Part shown: piece after piece, positions 43,064 to 51,743 of the stretch
How the letters are laid out: each line of letters starts with the position of its first letter
Numbering within the stretch: the stretch's first letter is position 1
Assembly: GCA_963729445.1 (NCBI GenBank)
Contig: CAVSNU010000002.1
Location: 496,001-560,000, forward strand
Origin: JACCZH01 sp963729445
GTDB lineage: Bacteria; Chloroflexota; Chloroflexia; Thermomicrobiales; CFX8
Length of the DNA stretch: 64,000 nt
Direction of reading: 5' to 3'
The notes under the pieces: generated by a model
The model's input: the letters and a program-made list of their open reading frames with translations, nothing else
Database searches by the model: none
What the model was told of the DNA's origin: nothing
Translations under genes and position numbers: made by a program

Positions 43064-43872
43064 ATGGGCTGAGAATTCTGGGTCGCTATCGTAGGACTGG
43101 TCCCCACGGGCATTGCTAGCACCGTGAGTGTGGTTGTTCTCGCCTATACGCGTGCTCAGCTGCGTGATGCCCGGAGACAGGTCGACGATCAGCGCCTCGA
43201 CGAAAAGGTCCACGCTCTCATCGGCCAACGAGTAATGGACCTCATGAGCCTTAACGATAAAGCACGTGAGGCGGTTACCGATGCTCAAGCGAGTGCCGAT
43301 GCCGCGCAACGGCTCAGTCAAGAAGCACAAAAGTCAATGAGTACGTTGCAGCACGAAGCAAACCAGTTCCTCGAAGATATACGCTCCGCCGCAACGACAG
43401 CTGCACAGGATGCTGAGATTGTGCGAGAAACACGGGAACTAATGACTGAACATGGGCTCCGAAACCGAGCCGGCAAAACCATAGCCCGTCTCATCGGACT
43501 TACCTCGTCGCGTCAGGACCCATATAACCGTGGTATTTCGAACTGGGGTTTCACAGCCCTCCAGGCCGCGTGCTTATATCAACGAAGGTATTGCCGACTA
43601 TCGAAAGCGTCAATGAGGTCGAGTTCGAAACCGAGCGGATGGCAATCTTCGCGCAACACTTCGAAGTGACGGCTCAGAGCATCGTTATCTTCAATCGGGA
43701 ACTAATCGGCGGGGAGATAGAGATAGCAAGACGCATAACCTCAGGGCATAACGGACACCTGTCTGTTATGTCCGTTCTCGAGGTCGAAGCGGATCTTCCC
43801 AGCTATATTCACGTGGGCAGCGCCAAGTTCGTCAGTTCTGACTGGAAATGGCCTCCTGTTCCGCCAGAGTAG
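43064..43872 (+). pseudogene. Membrane-anchored coiled-coil protein, broken reading frame
   Basis: An N-terminal span (EFWVAIVGLVPTGIASTVSV) is followed by a coiled coil (RDARRQVDDQRLDEKV, QASADAAQRLSQEAQKSM). ATG 43064 leads to a TGA at its third codon, in a position where Trp would fit (MG-EFWV). The next start, GTG 43124, loses half the span. Near 43570 the frame shifts again and continues in another frame as KVLPTIESVNEVEFETERMA to the stop at 43872. I do not recognise a family. Either the gene is decaying or it carries errors. Codon use is unlike the flanking housekeeping genes. Confidence 0.5.
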
Positions 43873-43972
43873 GACGTGCTTGCAACTGGTGAGAGCGGAG
43901 AAGCGAGTGAGAGTGCGGCCTACCAAGGCGAAAAACTCGACAACATTCCCTTCCAGGTCGGACAAGCGCTGC

Positions 43973-44671
43973 TTATCGTGTCCCAAAACGCTCTATGAGC
44001 TGGTTCTTAATCCGTTCTTGGCCGTTTTCGTAGACGTCGGGGAAGCGCGAGAGTAAGGAGACGGTATTCTTCATGTCGTAGCTTATCCAGCCGGTGCACT
44101 CCAAGATCTGGTTGTAATCGCCTAATAAGTCGTCCCGATTCCATACCGGCTCGAAATGAAAGACGCGATTGCGGAGTTTGCGTAGCTCATCATAATATTT
44201 GTAGATATTCTTGCGAGTACGCAGATGCTTGGGGACGTGCGGAAAGACTTTCGTTACCAACTCGTATCGGTCAGTTTTCCAAAGCCGACGCTCGTAGGGG
44301 TCGTTGAGAAGATGGATCCAGAAGCCAAAATTGAGCCTGGAAACTATCCGTCCGGTCGTAATTCCGTTTTTACCTTTGCTGTTGAGAATTTCGATTTTAG
44401 CATCGATAATGTCATGTTGCTGCTTGAGCTCTAGGCAGTCTTGATGGTCGTACCATGCCTCAGTCCCGTAGCGTTCGGCTAGAGCAACATGAATACTGTT
44501 GCGCAAGGTCACCTCAAGTGCTTGGAGTGGCGCATAGAGTGACTCACAGAGTGCTATGTTCCAGAAGTAACTGACGACCATATCCAGGTCATCCCCTCCA
44601 TCCGGACGATAAGATTCCAGCCGCTCTGATGAGACCGGTAAGGAGAGAGAGCCGATATACTCTTGGATCAC
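43973..44671 (-). CDS. HEPN/Abi-like protein
   Basis: The product is 232 residues. It has the Abi_2-like layout: YFWNIALCESLYAPLQALEV, then TLRNSIHVALAERYGTEAWY (R-N-x3-H), a variable middle, and RKLRNRVFHFEPVW (R-N-x3-H again, HEPN-type). Members of this group are abortive-infection or RNA-cutting proteins, and the R-x4-H motif is a nuclease signature in HEPN domains. The gene is AT-richer than its neighbours and lies in the accessory patch. Antiphage function is an inference from family. Confidence 0.7.
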   Translation of the reverse strand: MIQEYIGSLSLPVSSERLESYRPDGGDDLDMVVSYFWNIALCESLYAPLQALEVTLRNSIHVALAERYGTEAWYDHQDCLELKQQHDIIDAKIEILNSKGKNGITTGRIVSRLNFGFWIHLLNDPYERRLWKTDRYELVTKVFPHVPKHLRTRKNIYKYYDELRKLRNRVFHFEPVWNRDDLLGDYNQILECTGWISYDMKNTVSLLSRFPDVYENGQERIKNQLIERFGTR

Positions 44672-44806
44672 GTCGTTGTCCCCTGACTTGACACACTACG
44701 CGTCAGATGGTAAGTTTTCAGTGTTATTCCCCAAGTCTCCTCTCCCGGTCGCCGAGCCGGTGATGACCTTGGGGTTTTGCTTTTCTTTGAATGGCGCACG
44801 TTCCCC

Positions 44807-44971
44807 TTACACGTTCTCGACCTCTGCCTCCCAAGAGTCGTCGCCCCCAAATACCTCGGGAACCTTCCCCTCAGGCATCTGCCGGCAGACCCGACAAGCC
44901 AGGTGGGTAAGGACGCCCCCCGGACCACCCTTTGATCTCTCGATGATATAGAGGACGTCGCGGGCTTCTTC
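44807..44971 (-). pseudogene. Possible remnant of a small zinc-binding protein
   Basis: An open stretch without a proper start, just after a TAA, reads EEARDVLYIIERSKGGPGGV and LTHLACRVCRQMPEGKVPEV, then FGGDDSWEAEVENV and stop. The Cys-x2-Cys and overall composition look protein-like. It may be the 3' end of a disrupted gene. I cannot assign a family. Confidence 0.35.
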
Positions 44972-45256
44972 TTACCTCAAGACAACCTTGCTCTCGTCTA
45001 TGTTGCTCCTCTTCCTGAACATTCGCCATTCTATACCGAAAACAAAGCGGCTATGGACTATTGCACGCTCTATAAACATAGTTGCGATATAAGCAACCAA
45101 CCATGCCCGCACGTCGACGGAACTATGCGTTTGGATAAGGTATTTTCACTACCAAGCTGACGGTCGTAGTCCACCGTCCGTAGCCTAGAGTGCCTTCACA
45201 TCCAATCCGCCCCAGTGTCATGCTGGGCCGGTTCCAACTTCTACGTTCGGCGGGTC
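44972..45256. other. Lower-GC intergenic edge of the accessory patch
   Basis: About 285 bases lie before the pepA 3' end. I see no gene, repeat copy or strong hairpin. Confidence 0.4.
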
Positions 45257-46771
45257 CTACCCCGCCTTCGCCTCCAGGTAGTTGATCAGCGCTCTTACCC
45301 CAACCCCGGTCGGGCCCTTGACCCGGTAGCCGCTGGCGGCGTCGGTGGTAGCCGCGCCGGCGATGTCGAGGTGGGTCCACTTGGTGCCCTCGGCGAACTC
45401 GGCGAGCAGCAGCGCTGCGGTGATCGCGCCACCCCCGCGGCCACCGGAGTTCTTCATGTCCGCAATTGGGCTGTTGATCTGCTTCTTGAGCTCGTCCCAG
45501 AGCGGCATATGCCAGAAGAGCTCGCCGGCCTCCGTGCCCGCCGCGACGACGGCCCGAGCCATCTCGTCGTCATTGCTGAACACCGCGACACTCTGCGCCC
45601 CCAGCGCGATCATCTTCGCGCCCGTCAGGGTGGCCAGATCGATCATCTCCTCGGCACCCTGACGCGCGGCGTAGACCAGCGCGTCAGCCAGCACCAGACG
45701 TCCTTCGGCGTCGGTCGAGATGATCTCAATGGTCTTGCCGTTCAAAGCGGTCAGGACGTCACCCGGCCGAAACGCCGTGTCGCTGGGCATGTTCTCTGCG
45801 GCCGCAATGATGCCGTGGACGGTGTATGGCAGGTCAAGCCCCGCCAGCGCGCGCATCGCGCCCAGCACTGCAGCGCCGCCGGCCATGTCGGTCTTCATCG
45901 TCACGATGCCCTCGGTCGTCTTCAGGCTCATGCCGCCGGTGTCGAAGGTAATACCCTTGCCCACGAAGGCGATCGTGCCCTTGGACTCACCCCGCGGGGT
46001 GTAGGTGAGGTGCATCATGCGTGGCGGATGGGTGCTGCCCTGGCCGACCGCGACGATCGCGCCCGCGCCCATCTCGGCCAACTGCTTCTCGTCGAACTCC
46101 TGATACTCCAGCTCGTTCTCTTTGGCGATGTCGCGGGCGATCGCCGCGAAGGTTTCCGGGTAGAGGGTATTCCCCGGTTCGCTCACGAGATCGCGCGCCA
46201 GATAGATGCCGGCGGCCAGCGCGTATCCGGTGCCCACACCCTGTCGCACCTCGTCCGTGGCCTCGTCCAGCACCGTCCAGCTTGAGATCCCCGGCTTGTC
46301 GTTGTTGGTCGACTTGTACGTCGTGAAGTCATAGAGTGCCAGCAGACCACCCTCGACGGCCGCACGGTACGCCGCGGCGACGCCTAGCCCAGAGCAGGGG
46401 GGAGGCGGCGAGGCGACGGTTGTCGCGCCGGCGCTCTTCGCGGCCCTGGCAGCTGCGCCATATGCCCGCCGCACGTCTTCAGCGGACGCTCCTGTTGCCG
46501 GCAGACCGGTTACAACGATGCGCTTTGCCGGGAGCTTGCCCAGGGTAGGCACAACGGATGTCGAGCCGACCGTGGCCTTAAAATCGCTGTCCTCCAGCGT
46601 CGTCTTCAAGGCACCGCCAAGCGCAGCGTCGACAGCAGCAAGGGGCCCCTCCCAGACCCCGTCCTCCGGAGACACGGCCAACACCAGAGCGTCAACCGCG
46701 ATCTCCGTTATGTCGTTTTCCGAGAACTCAATCTGTACCGCCGGAGGTGCTCCACTCGCCCGCCCTGCCAT
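45257..46771 (-). CDS. pepA: Leucyl aminopeptidase (M17 family)
   Basis: This cytoplasmic two-metal exopeptidase has 504 residues. The C-terminal catalytic domain has the metal-binding FVGKGITFDTGGMSLKTTEG, MKTDMAGGAAVLGAM, and the M17 signature ISTDAEGRLVLADAL. The N-terminal regulatory domain is present, so the length is normal. The ATG at 46771 is chosen because AAAGGA lies seven bases upstream. An in-frame ATG at 46789 lacks such a site. It transcribes away from a terminator-ended small gene. Confidence 0.95.
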   Translation of the reverse strand: MAGRASGAPPAVQIEFSENDITEIAVDALVLAVSPEDGVWEGPLAAVDAALGGALKTTLEDSDFKATVGSTSVVPTLGKLPAKRIVVTGLPATGASAEDVRRAYGAAARAAKSAGATTVASPPPPCSGLGVAAAYRAAVEGGLLALYDFTTYKSTNNDKPGISSWTVLDEATDEVRQGVGTGYALAAGIYLARDLVSEPGNTLYPETFAAIARDIAKENELEYQEFDEKQLAEMGAGAIVAVGQGSTHPPRMMHLTYTPRGESKGTIAFVGKGITFDTGGMSLKTTEGIVTMKTDMAGGAAVLGAMRALAGLDLPYTVHGIIAAAENMPSDTAFRPGDVLTALNGKTIEIISTDAEGRLVLADALVYAARQGAEEMIDLATLTGAKMIALGAQSVAVFSNDDEMARAVVAAGTEAGELFWHMPLWDELKKQINSPIADMKNSGGRGGGAITAALLLAEFAEGTKWTHLDIAGAATTDAASGYRVKGPTGVGVRALINYLEAKAG

Positions 46772-46890
46772 GGTGTTTCCTTTCGTCATACTGGTTTCAC
46801 GTTGCGTAAGGGCGAGACGCCGCCTCGCCTGGAGGATTCAGTTTGCCCGCCGATTGTAGAGCACGATCCAGCACCCTGCGCGAGCAGATG

Positions 46891-46919
46891 AAAAGACCGG
46901 CGGGGAATCCCCGCCGGTC
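46891..46919 (-). terminator. Rho-independent terminator
   Basis: The arms GACCGGCGGGGA and TCCCCGCCGGTC (46895-46919) pair almost without a loop. On the minus strand the stem is followed directly by TTTT (AAAA at 46891-46894). It therefore ends a minus-strand transcript coming from about 47.0-47.4 kb, and it isolates pepA from it. Confidence 0.75.
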
Positions 46920-47029
46920 GAGCATGCGTCGACTCCGTGTCCGAGCCGTTTTGTGATGTACTCCGTACGAAGATAGGTCGTGCTAACTCCCGTCCCAACC
47001 CGGCTCCCTGCGGAGCAGGCTGGTCACCC

Positions 47030-47329
47030 TTAAGTTGACGGTTCTTCGCCAACGACGCGCCAGGATGTTTCCTTCTTCCAGCACGTGCTGGGTCCAGTCG
47101 CATCCATACAACGGCAGACATCGTCACTCGTGCGGAGAGCGTACCCTAACGAACACCGCATGGACACGCACACGTTGGGTTTCTTGAATCGCCGCCGGAT
47201 AGGCGAGAGCATGATGCAGCCAAGCTGTATCTCCTCTTCGTTAGCTACCGGCCGCGGTCCCGTCCCTACGCGAACCGCCCGTGACTCGGACTCGGAATCG
47301 GAACGCGACGGCCGTTTTGAACGACTCAT
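47030..47329 (-). CDS. Hypothetical Cys-containing protein
   Basis: The product is 99 residues. A charged, Ser/Arg-rich start is followed by EEEIQLGCIMLSPIRRRFKK and PNVCVSMRCSLGYALRTSDD, then VCRCMDATGPSTCW. Several Cys suggest metal binding or disulfides. I know no family. ATG 47329 follows GGAAGAG by five bases. The terminator at 46891-46919 downstream supports transcription of this strand. It could also be an untranslated RNA region. Confidence 0.45.
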   Translation of the reverse strand: MSRSKRPSRSDSESESRAVRVGTGPRPVANEEEIQLGCIMLSPIRRRFKKPNVCVSMRCSLGYALRTSDDVCRCMDATGPSTCWKKETSWRVVGEEPST

Positions 47330-47551
47330 CGACTCTTCCGTTCCGTATTCGATATTTCGCAGCCAGTCCTCTGGCTATCTCTGTAGCGCGTGAACGAGAT
47401 TATTGAACATCAGCTACACGCGCTGCGCATCACCCAGCCTCCAACACCCACCGTGCTGCTATCAAGTTGAATGGCGCGCGTAACGGTATTATACGGTACA
47501 TTGACGTCCATGTCGGACCGAGCCGGCAGAGAATTCAGGAGGAGTAACTCA
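47330..47551. other. Divergent intergenic region before the beta-lactamase-like gene
   Basis: About 220 bases lie between a minus-strand small gene and the plus-strand lactamase-like gene. Promoters for both should lie here, and none is distinct. No repeat is seen. Confidence 0.35.
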
Positions 47552-48451
47552 GTGGCACTCGCGCAAGAGACAGCACAACAGAAAATTGAGCGTCTGGTCG
47601 CCGAAACAGACGGCCAAATTGGCGTCGCCGCCTGGCCAGTCGGGTCGCCAGAAAAGGCGATCGGCGTCGATATGGACGGACTCTACCCGACGGCGAGCAC
47701 GTTCAAGATCCCAATTCTCTACTCGCTCTACCGCATGGCCGACCGGGGCGAGGTAGCGCTGGACGACCGCTTCCGGATTACTGCCGAGCATCTGGTTCCG
47801 GGATCCGGCGTGCTGCAGCACCTGCAGACCGGCATTGAGCCCACGATCCGCGACATTGCGATGCTGATGACGATCGTGAGCGACAATCAGGCCACCGACA
47901 TTCTGTTCAACATGGTCAGCGCAGATCGCATCCACGCTGACCTCGCAGAGCTCGGCCTGACGCAGACCGAACTCCCCATTCCCTGCCTGAAGATGCTGTA
48001 CAGCATGGTTGGCATGGATACCGAGAACCCGGACCACACCTACGACATGTTCCTGGAGCGCGGCCGCGCGCAACAGTATGACCGGTCCGGCGTGGCCTGG
48101 TCTGATATGCCCGGCTCAGGCAATGACCTGACCTCCCCGCGCGAGATGGCGCAGCTCTGCGAGTACATCGAGCAGGGCAAGGGCCTGAGCGAGGTGAGCC
48201 AGCACGGCGTTCTCGACACCCTGCGCCGGCAGCTGCTCAACAACCGCATCCCGGCCGGGCTGCCGCCCGGCACGATCTGTGCCCACAAGACCGGCTCGCT
48301 GAAGGGCGTCCGCAACGACGCGGGCATCGTCTACGCCAAGCAGCCCTACGTTATCGCGCTGTACTCGAAAAACCTGGCAGACGAGCGCTCCGCTGAGAAC
48401 ACGTTAGTCGATATTTCCGCAGCCGTCTGGGAAGCATTCGGAGGAGAGTAA
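47552..48451 (+). CDS. Class A beta-lactamase-fold serine hydrolase
   Basis: The product is 299 residues. The nucleophile motif Ser-x-x-Lys is in YPTASTFKIPILYSLYRM (Ser 49, Lys 52), the second motif Ser-Asp-Asn is in VSDNQATDILFNM, and Lys-Thr-Gly is in ICAHKTGSLKGVRNDAGI. The three motifs occur in order with normal spacing. No signal peptide exists at GTG 47552 (preceded by AGGAGGAG) or in the upstream extension, unlike true secreted lactamases. It is therefore probably a cytoplasmic serine hydrolase, not a resistance enzyme. It ends two bases before the next gene. Confidence 0.8.
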   Translation: MALAQETAQQKIERLVAETDGQIGVAAWPVGSPEKAIGVDMDGLYPTASTFKIPILYSLYRMADRGEVALDDRFRITAEHLVPGSGVLQHLQTGIEPTIRDIAMLMTIVSDNQATDILFNMVSADRIHADLAELGLTQTELPIPCLKMLYSMVGMDTENPDHTYDMFLERGRAQQYDRSGVAWSDMPGSGNDLTSPREMAQLCEYIEQGKGLSEVSQHGVLDTLRRQLLNNRIPAGLPPGTICAHKTGSLKGVRNDAGIVYAKQPYVIALYSKNLADERSAENTLVDISAAVWEAFGGE

Positions 48452-48453
48452 GC

Positions 48454-49620
48454 GTGACCGAGAGTGCAGGCCCACTTGAGGGAGTGCGAGTCATCGACCT
48501 GACTCGCGTTATGTCCGGCCCGTACTGCACGATGATGCTGGGCGACATGGGCGCGGATGTCATCAAGATCGAGCGTCCGGTAACAGGTGACGACACCAGG
48601 CCCTGGGGGCCGCCGTTTGTCGAACGGCCAGGGGTACCGAGGGAGTCCGCCTACTATCTCTCGGTCAACCGCAACAAGCGGTCGATCGAGCTGGACCTCA
48701 AGAGTGCCGAGGGACAGGAGATTCTCTGGAAGCTGATCGACAGCGGCGACGTCCTGGTAGAGAACTTCTCACCCGGTACGATGCAGCGTCTCGGTTTCGG
48801 GCCAGACGAGGTGTTGGCGCGCAAGCCCGGGCTGGTCTACTGCTCGATATCGGGCTTTGGCCAGACAGGTCCTGCCAGCCAGCGGCCGGCATATGACCTC
48901 ATCATTCAGGGGATGAGCGGCATGATGAGCGTCACCGGTCCACCGGAGGGCCCGACCAAGATGGGCGTACCGATCGCCGACATCGCTTCCGGCATGTTTG
49001 GCGCGTTCGCGGTCGTCTCTGCGCTTTTCCACCAGCAGCGCACTGGAAAGGGGCAGTACATCGACACGTCCATGCTGGGCGGTCAGGTGGCGCTGCTTTC
49101 GTACCAGGCCGCGATTTACTTCGCGACCCGCCAGGTGCCGCCCAGCACCTGGAACGCCCACCCGATCGTCGCACCCTACCAGACGTTCCCGACGCGGGAT
49201 GGGTATGTCAACATCGCCGTGGGCAACGACGGCTTGTGGGCAAAGTTCACAGCGGCGATGGGTCTCGACGACTATCGTGACGACCCGCGCTTCAAGGACA
49301 ACGAGGGCCGCATCACCAACCTGCCCGCGCTGACCGAGGTGATCGAGAAGGCATTCTCAACCTGGACCACCGCCGACATCGTTGCAACGCTCGACAAGGC
49401 CGGGGTGCCGTCTGGTCCGATCTACACCCTGCCCGAGGTCTTCACCGACCCGCAGGCACAGCACATGAAGATGGAGAACACGCTGGAGCACCCAACTCTG
49501 GGAGAGATCTCCACGACAGGTTTCCCCTTCACCTTGTCGGAAACCAACGCAACCCTGCGCCGGCCGCCACCGCTGCTGGGCGAGCACACCGAGGAGATTC
49601 TGAAGGAAATCGGGCTGTAA
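48454..49620 (+). CDS. CaiB/BaiF CoA-transferase family protein (family III)
   Basis: This 388-residue enzyme moves CoA between carboxylic acids. It opens GPLEGVRVIDLTRVMSGPYC and has GDMGADVIKIERP, the conserved early segment, then SVNRNKRSIELDLKSAEG. The catalytic Asp lies in the middle (GVPIADIASGMFGAF). The end holds GEHTEEILKEIGL, typical of the C-terminus. Substrates of this family (formyl-, carnitine-, succinyl-CoA and others) cannot be assigned here. It starts two bases after the lactamase-like gene and is followed by a strong terminator. Confidence 0.92.
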   Translation: MTESAGPLEGVRVIDLTRVMSGPYCTMMLGDMGADVIKIERPVTGDDTRPWGPPFVERPGVPRESAYYLSVNRNKRSIELDLKSAEGQEILWKLIDSGDVLVENFSPGTMQRLGFGPDEVLARKPGLVYCSISGFGQTGPASQRPAYDLIIQGMSGMMSVTGPPEGPTKMGVPIADIASGMFGAFAVVSALFHQQRTGKGQYIDTSMLGGQVALLSYQAAIYFATRQVPPSTWNAHPIVAPYQTFPTRDGYVNIAVGNDGLWAKFTAAMGLDDYRDDPRFKDNEGRITNLPALTEVIEKAFSTWTTADIVATLDKAGVPSGPIYTLPEVFTDPQAQHMKMENTLEHPTLGEISTTGFPFTLSETNATLRRPPPLLGEHTEEILKEIGL

Positions 49621-49644
49621 GCCGCGGTAATTCGCGCTCCGTTT

Positions 49645-49671
49645 GGGCGACGCGCTGCGTCGCCCTTTCTT
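49645..49671 (+). terminator. Rho-independent terminator after the CoA-transferase gene
   Basis: The arms GGGCGACGC and GCGTCGCCC pair with a three-base loop (49645-49665). TTTCTT follows. It lies about 25 bases after the CoA-transferase stop and between convergent genes. Confidence 0.8.
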
Positions 49672-49696
49672 CGTCTGCTCCGTAACGTCCTCTCCG

Positions 49697-50440
49697 TCAC
49701 GCCTCTGACCGACGCAGTGTCAGCGCACCTACTGCCAACATCACTCCTACGGCGGCAAAGAGAACGGCCAGGTCGAGTGCTACCCGACCATCGCCGAGCC
49801 CTTCGCCTTGACGCATGATGCTGTCAAGCGCGTCGAAGGCATAGGTCAGCGGAAGGAGGCGCGCAACACCCTCTAGTACACGCGGCAATTGTTCGACCGG
49901 TACAAGCAGTCCCGCTAGAAAGAACTGCGGCAAGACGACGGCAGGCAGGAACTGGACGGCCTGGAACTCCGTGCGCGCGAAGGCGCTCAGGAAGAGTCCG
50001 AACGCGATGCCCAGGAGCGCCTGGCCGATGACCACCAAACCGGTGAGCGCCAGGCCGCCGTCGTTCGGCACGCCGAGTAGCCCGATACCAACCGTCATCG
50101 TCACAACCGCTTGCGCGATAGCCACCAGCGTGAAGGCGATTGCATAGCCCACGATCAGATCACCGCGTCCAACTGGTGAGGCCATCAGCCGGTCGAGTGT
50201 TCCCTGGGTGCGCTCGCGCAGCACGGCGATCGAGGTGATCAGGAAGAGCATCATGAACGGGAAGAACCCAAGCATCAACGGCCCGATACGATCGAAGGCA
50301 CCCGGGTAGTTGGTCAGTATGGCTTGCATCAGCCACAACAAGAGAGGCGGGAGAACAAAGATGAGTGCTAACGTTCGCCTGTCTCGTCGTATTTGCCGCA
50401 GGACTCGGACAACGACAGCACGCGTGCGATCGGGGCTCAT
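49697..50440 (-). CDS. ABC-2 type transporter permease
   Basis: This 247-residue inner-membrane subunit of an ABC exporter has six hydrophobic spans. The early cytoplasmic RVLRQIRRDRRTLALIFVLPP and the loop AVLRERTQGTLDRLMASPVGRG, with the ABC-2 consensus RERxxGTLxxLxxxP, are characteristic. It overlaps the ATP-binding gene by four bases (ATGA at 50437-50440). Such pairs pump out drugs, lipids or polysaccharides. The substrate is unknown. Confidence 0.92.
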   Translation of the reverse strand: MSPDRTRAVVVRVLRQIRRDRRTLALIFVLPPLLLWLMQAILTNYPGAFDRIGPLMLGFFPFMMLFLITSIAVLRERTQGTLDRLMASPVGRGDLIVGYAIAFTLVAIAQAVVTMTVGIGLLGVPNDGGLALTGLVVIGQALLGIAFGLFLSAFARTEFQAVQFLPAVVLPQFFLAGLLVPVEQLPRVLEGVARLLPLTYAFDALDSIMRQGEGLGDGRVALDLAVLFAAVGVMLAVGALTLRRSEA

Positions 50441-51198
50441 ACAACGCTCCTCGGCGCCGTAAGCAGCAGCATCGCGTCCTCCAGGCCAACCGCACCCGTG
50501 CGTGCCAGTAGATCGTCAGGCGCTCCATCAGCAACCACCTGGCCGTCGGCAAACAGGGCCAGTCGGTCGACACGGGCCGCCTCATCCATCACGTGCGTGG
50601 TGATCAACAGTGTGGAACCCTCAGCCGCCCAGGAGGCGAAACCAGCCCATAACCGCTGGCGCAGACGTGGGTCCAAGCCGACCGTTGGCTCGTCGAGAAT
50701 CAGGAAAGGAGGCGCCGCCAGCAACGCCACGCCGAGCGAGATGCGTCGCTGCTGTCCGCCGGAATACGTCGCCACAGACCGGTTGGCAACCTCCCGCATG
50801 TCGAGCAGGTCGATCACCTCGTCAACGCGCGAGCGCTCCACGCCGTAGACAGCCGCGAAGAATTCCAGGTTCTCGCGCCCTGTCAAATCTGTATAGACCG
50901 CGGTCTCCTGTGGCAGATACCCAATCCGCTCGCGAAGTTCCGCGGCGCCGGACGGGAGTCCGTCCACAAGGATCTGACCACTGGCAATCCGCTGCCGACC
51001 GATGACTGAGCGGATAAAGGTCGTCTTACCAGAGCCGCTTGGGCCCACGATCCCATAGACGATGCCGCGCGGTACATCGAGCGAGATGTCGTGCAGGATC
51101 GTCGCACCGCCCCGCACGACGAGCAAACCGCGCACGGTGATCGCGGCATCGTCTGGCAAAGTCGGAGAGGGCTGGTAGATGGAACTCGTGCTCACCAT
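50437..51198 (-). CDS. ABC transporter ATP-binding protein
   Basis: This 253-residue ATPase partners the ABC-2 permease. Walker A is GIVGPSGSGKTTFIRSV, the Q-loop region is GYLPQETAVYTDLTG, the signature is ATYSGGQQRRISLGVAL, Walker B is FLILDEPTVGLDP and the H-loop is LITTHVMDEAARVD. The ATG at 51198 follows AAAGG by six bases. It belongs to the two-gene exporter operon. Its role as an exporter driver is family-level. Confidence 0.94.
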   Translation of the reverse strand: MVSTSSIYQPSPTLPDDAAITVRGLLVVRGGATILHDISLDVPRGIVYGIVGPSGSGKTTFIRSVIGRQRIASGQILVDGLPSGAAELRERIGYLPQETAVYTDLTGRENLEFFAAVYGVERSRVDEVIDLLDMREVANRSVATYSGGQQRRISLGVALLAAPPFLILDEPTVGLDPRLRQRLWAGFASWAAEGSTLLITTHVMDEAARVDRLALFADGQVVADGAPDDLLARTGAVGLEDAMLLLTAPRSVV

Positions 51199-51743
51199 AC
51201 TGGACCTTTCACGCTGGCGAGCGGATCATCAGGTCCTGGTTCACGCAATGTATGCCGAATGGGTTCGAATGTCAAAACGTATTCGAGAGCAGTTGTCGAA
51301 AGCATTGATCTTCGTAGCCACGTACTGAGGGGATGACACATCGTGATCCGAGTCGTCACGTCCCCGGGGCATGTGTCGCGTCGTCCGGGCGCAGTGGCCT
51401 CACAACTTGCGGAGCGGCGGAATATTGGAGGAGTCCAACTTGATCCGCGAATAAGGAATGCGTAGCGGCGCAATTTATTGCGCCCCTGCGCGGCTGCCCG
51501 GAATGGTGAAGAGGGCTCAATAAATTGCGCCGCTACGCAAAGAAGAGCGGCTCGCAACTACGGGGTTAGCCAGGGAATCTCCACAAGTACGCCGCAAGAA
51601 GCATCTGCTGACCCTATCAAACCGAACAGGTTCGCCAGCGCGCCTCGACGAGTGTGCTCACCCAGCAGTGGACAGCGCCTCTGCCGGGCGAGCACATCAG
51701 GGAGATTCTGCGAGAGAGCGTGATCCAGGCCTCTCTCGCTTCC
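51199..51743. other. Intergenic region with repeat copy R7
   Basis: About 545 bases lie between the ABC exporter and the 3' end of the HAD-SerA gene. A palindromic repeat copy occupies the centre. No gene is seen. Confidence 0.45.
51440..51565. repeat. Palindromic intergenic repeat, copy R7
   Basis: The core at 51461-51537 opens CGTAGCGGCGCAATTTATTG and closes GCGCCGCTACG. The left flank is CTTGATCCGCGAATAAGGAA and the right flank AAGAGCGGCTCGCAACT. It is the reverse complement of R1's arrangement, which shows the element has defined ends and orientation. Confidence 0.85.

Noticed and set aside
46920..47470. RNase P RNA, tmRNA or SRP RNA before the terminator
   Set aside because: None of the conserved sequence blocks of these RNAs could be seen on either strand.
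47552..48451. Antibiotic-resistance beta-lactamase
   Set aside because: Catalytic motifs fit the fold, but there is no export signal, so a periplasmic or extracellular resistance role is not supported.
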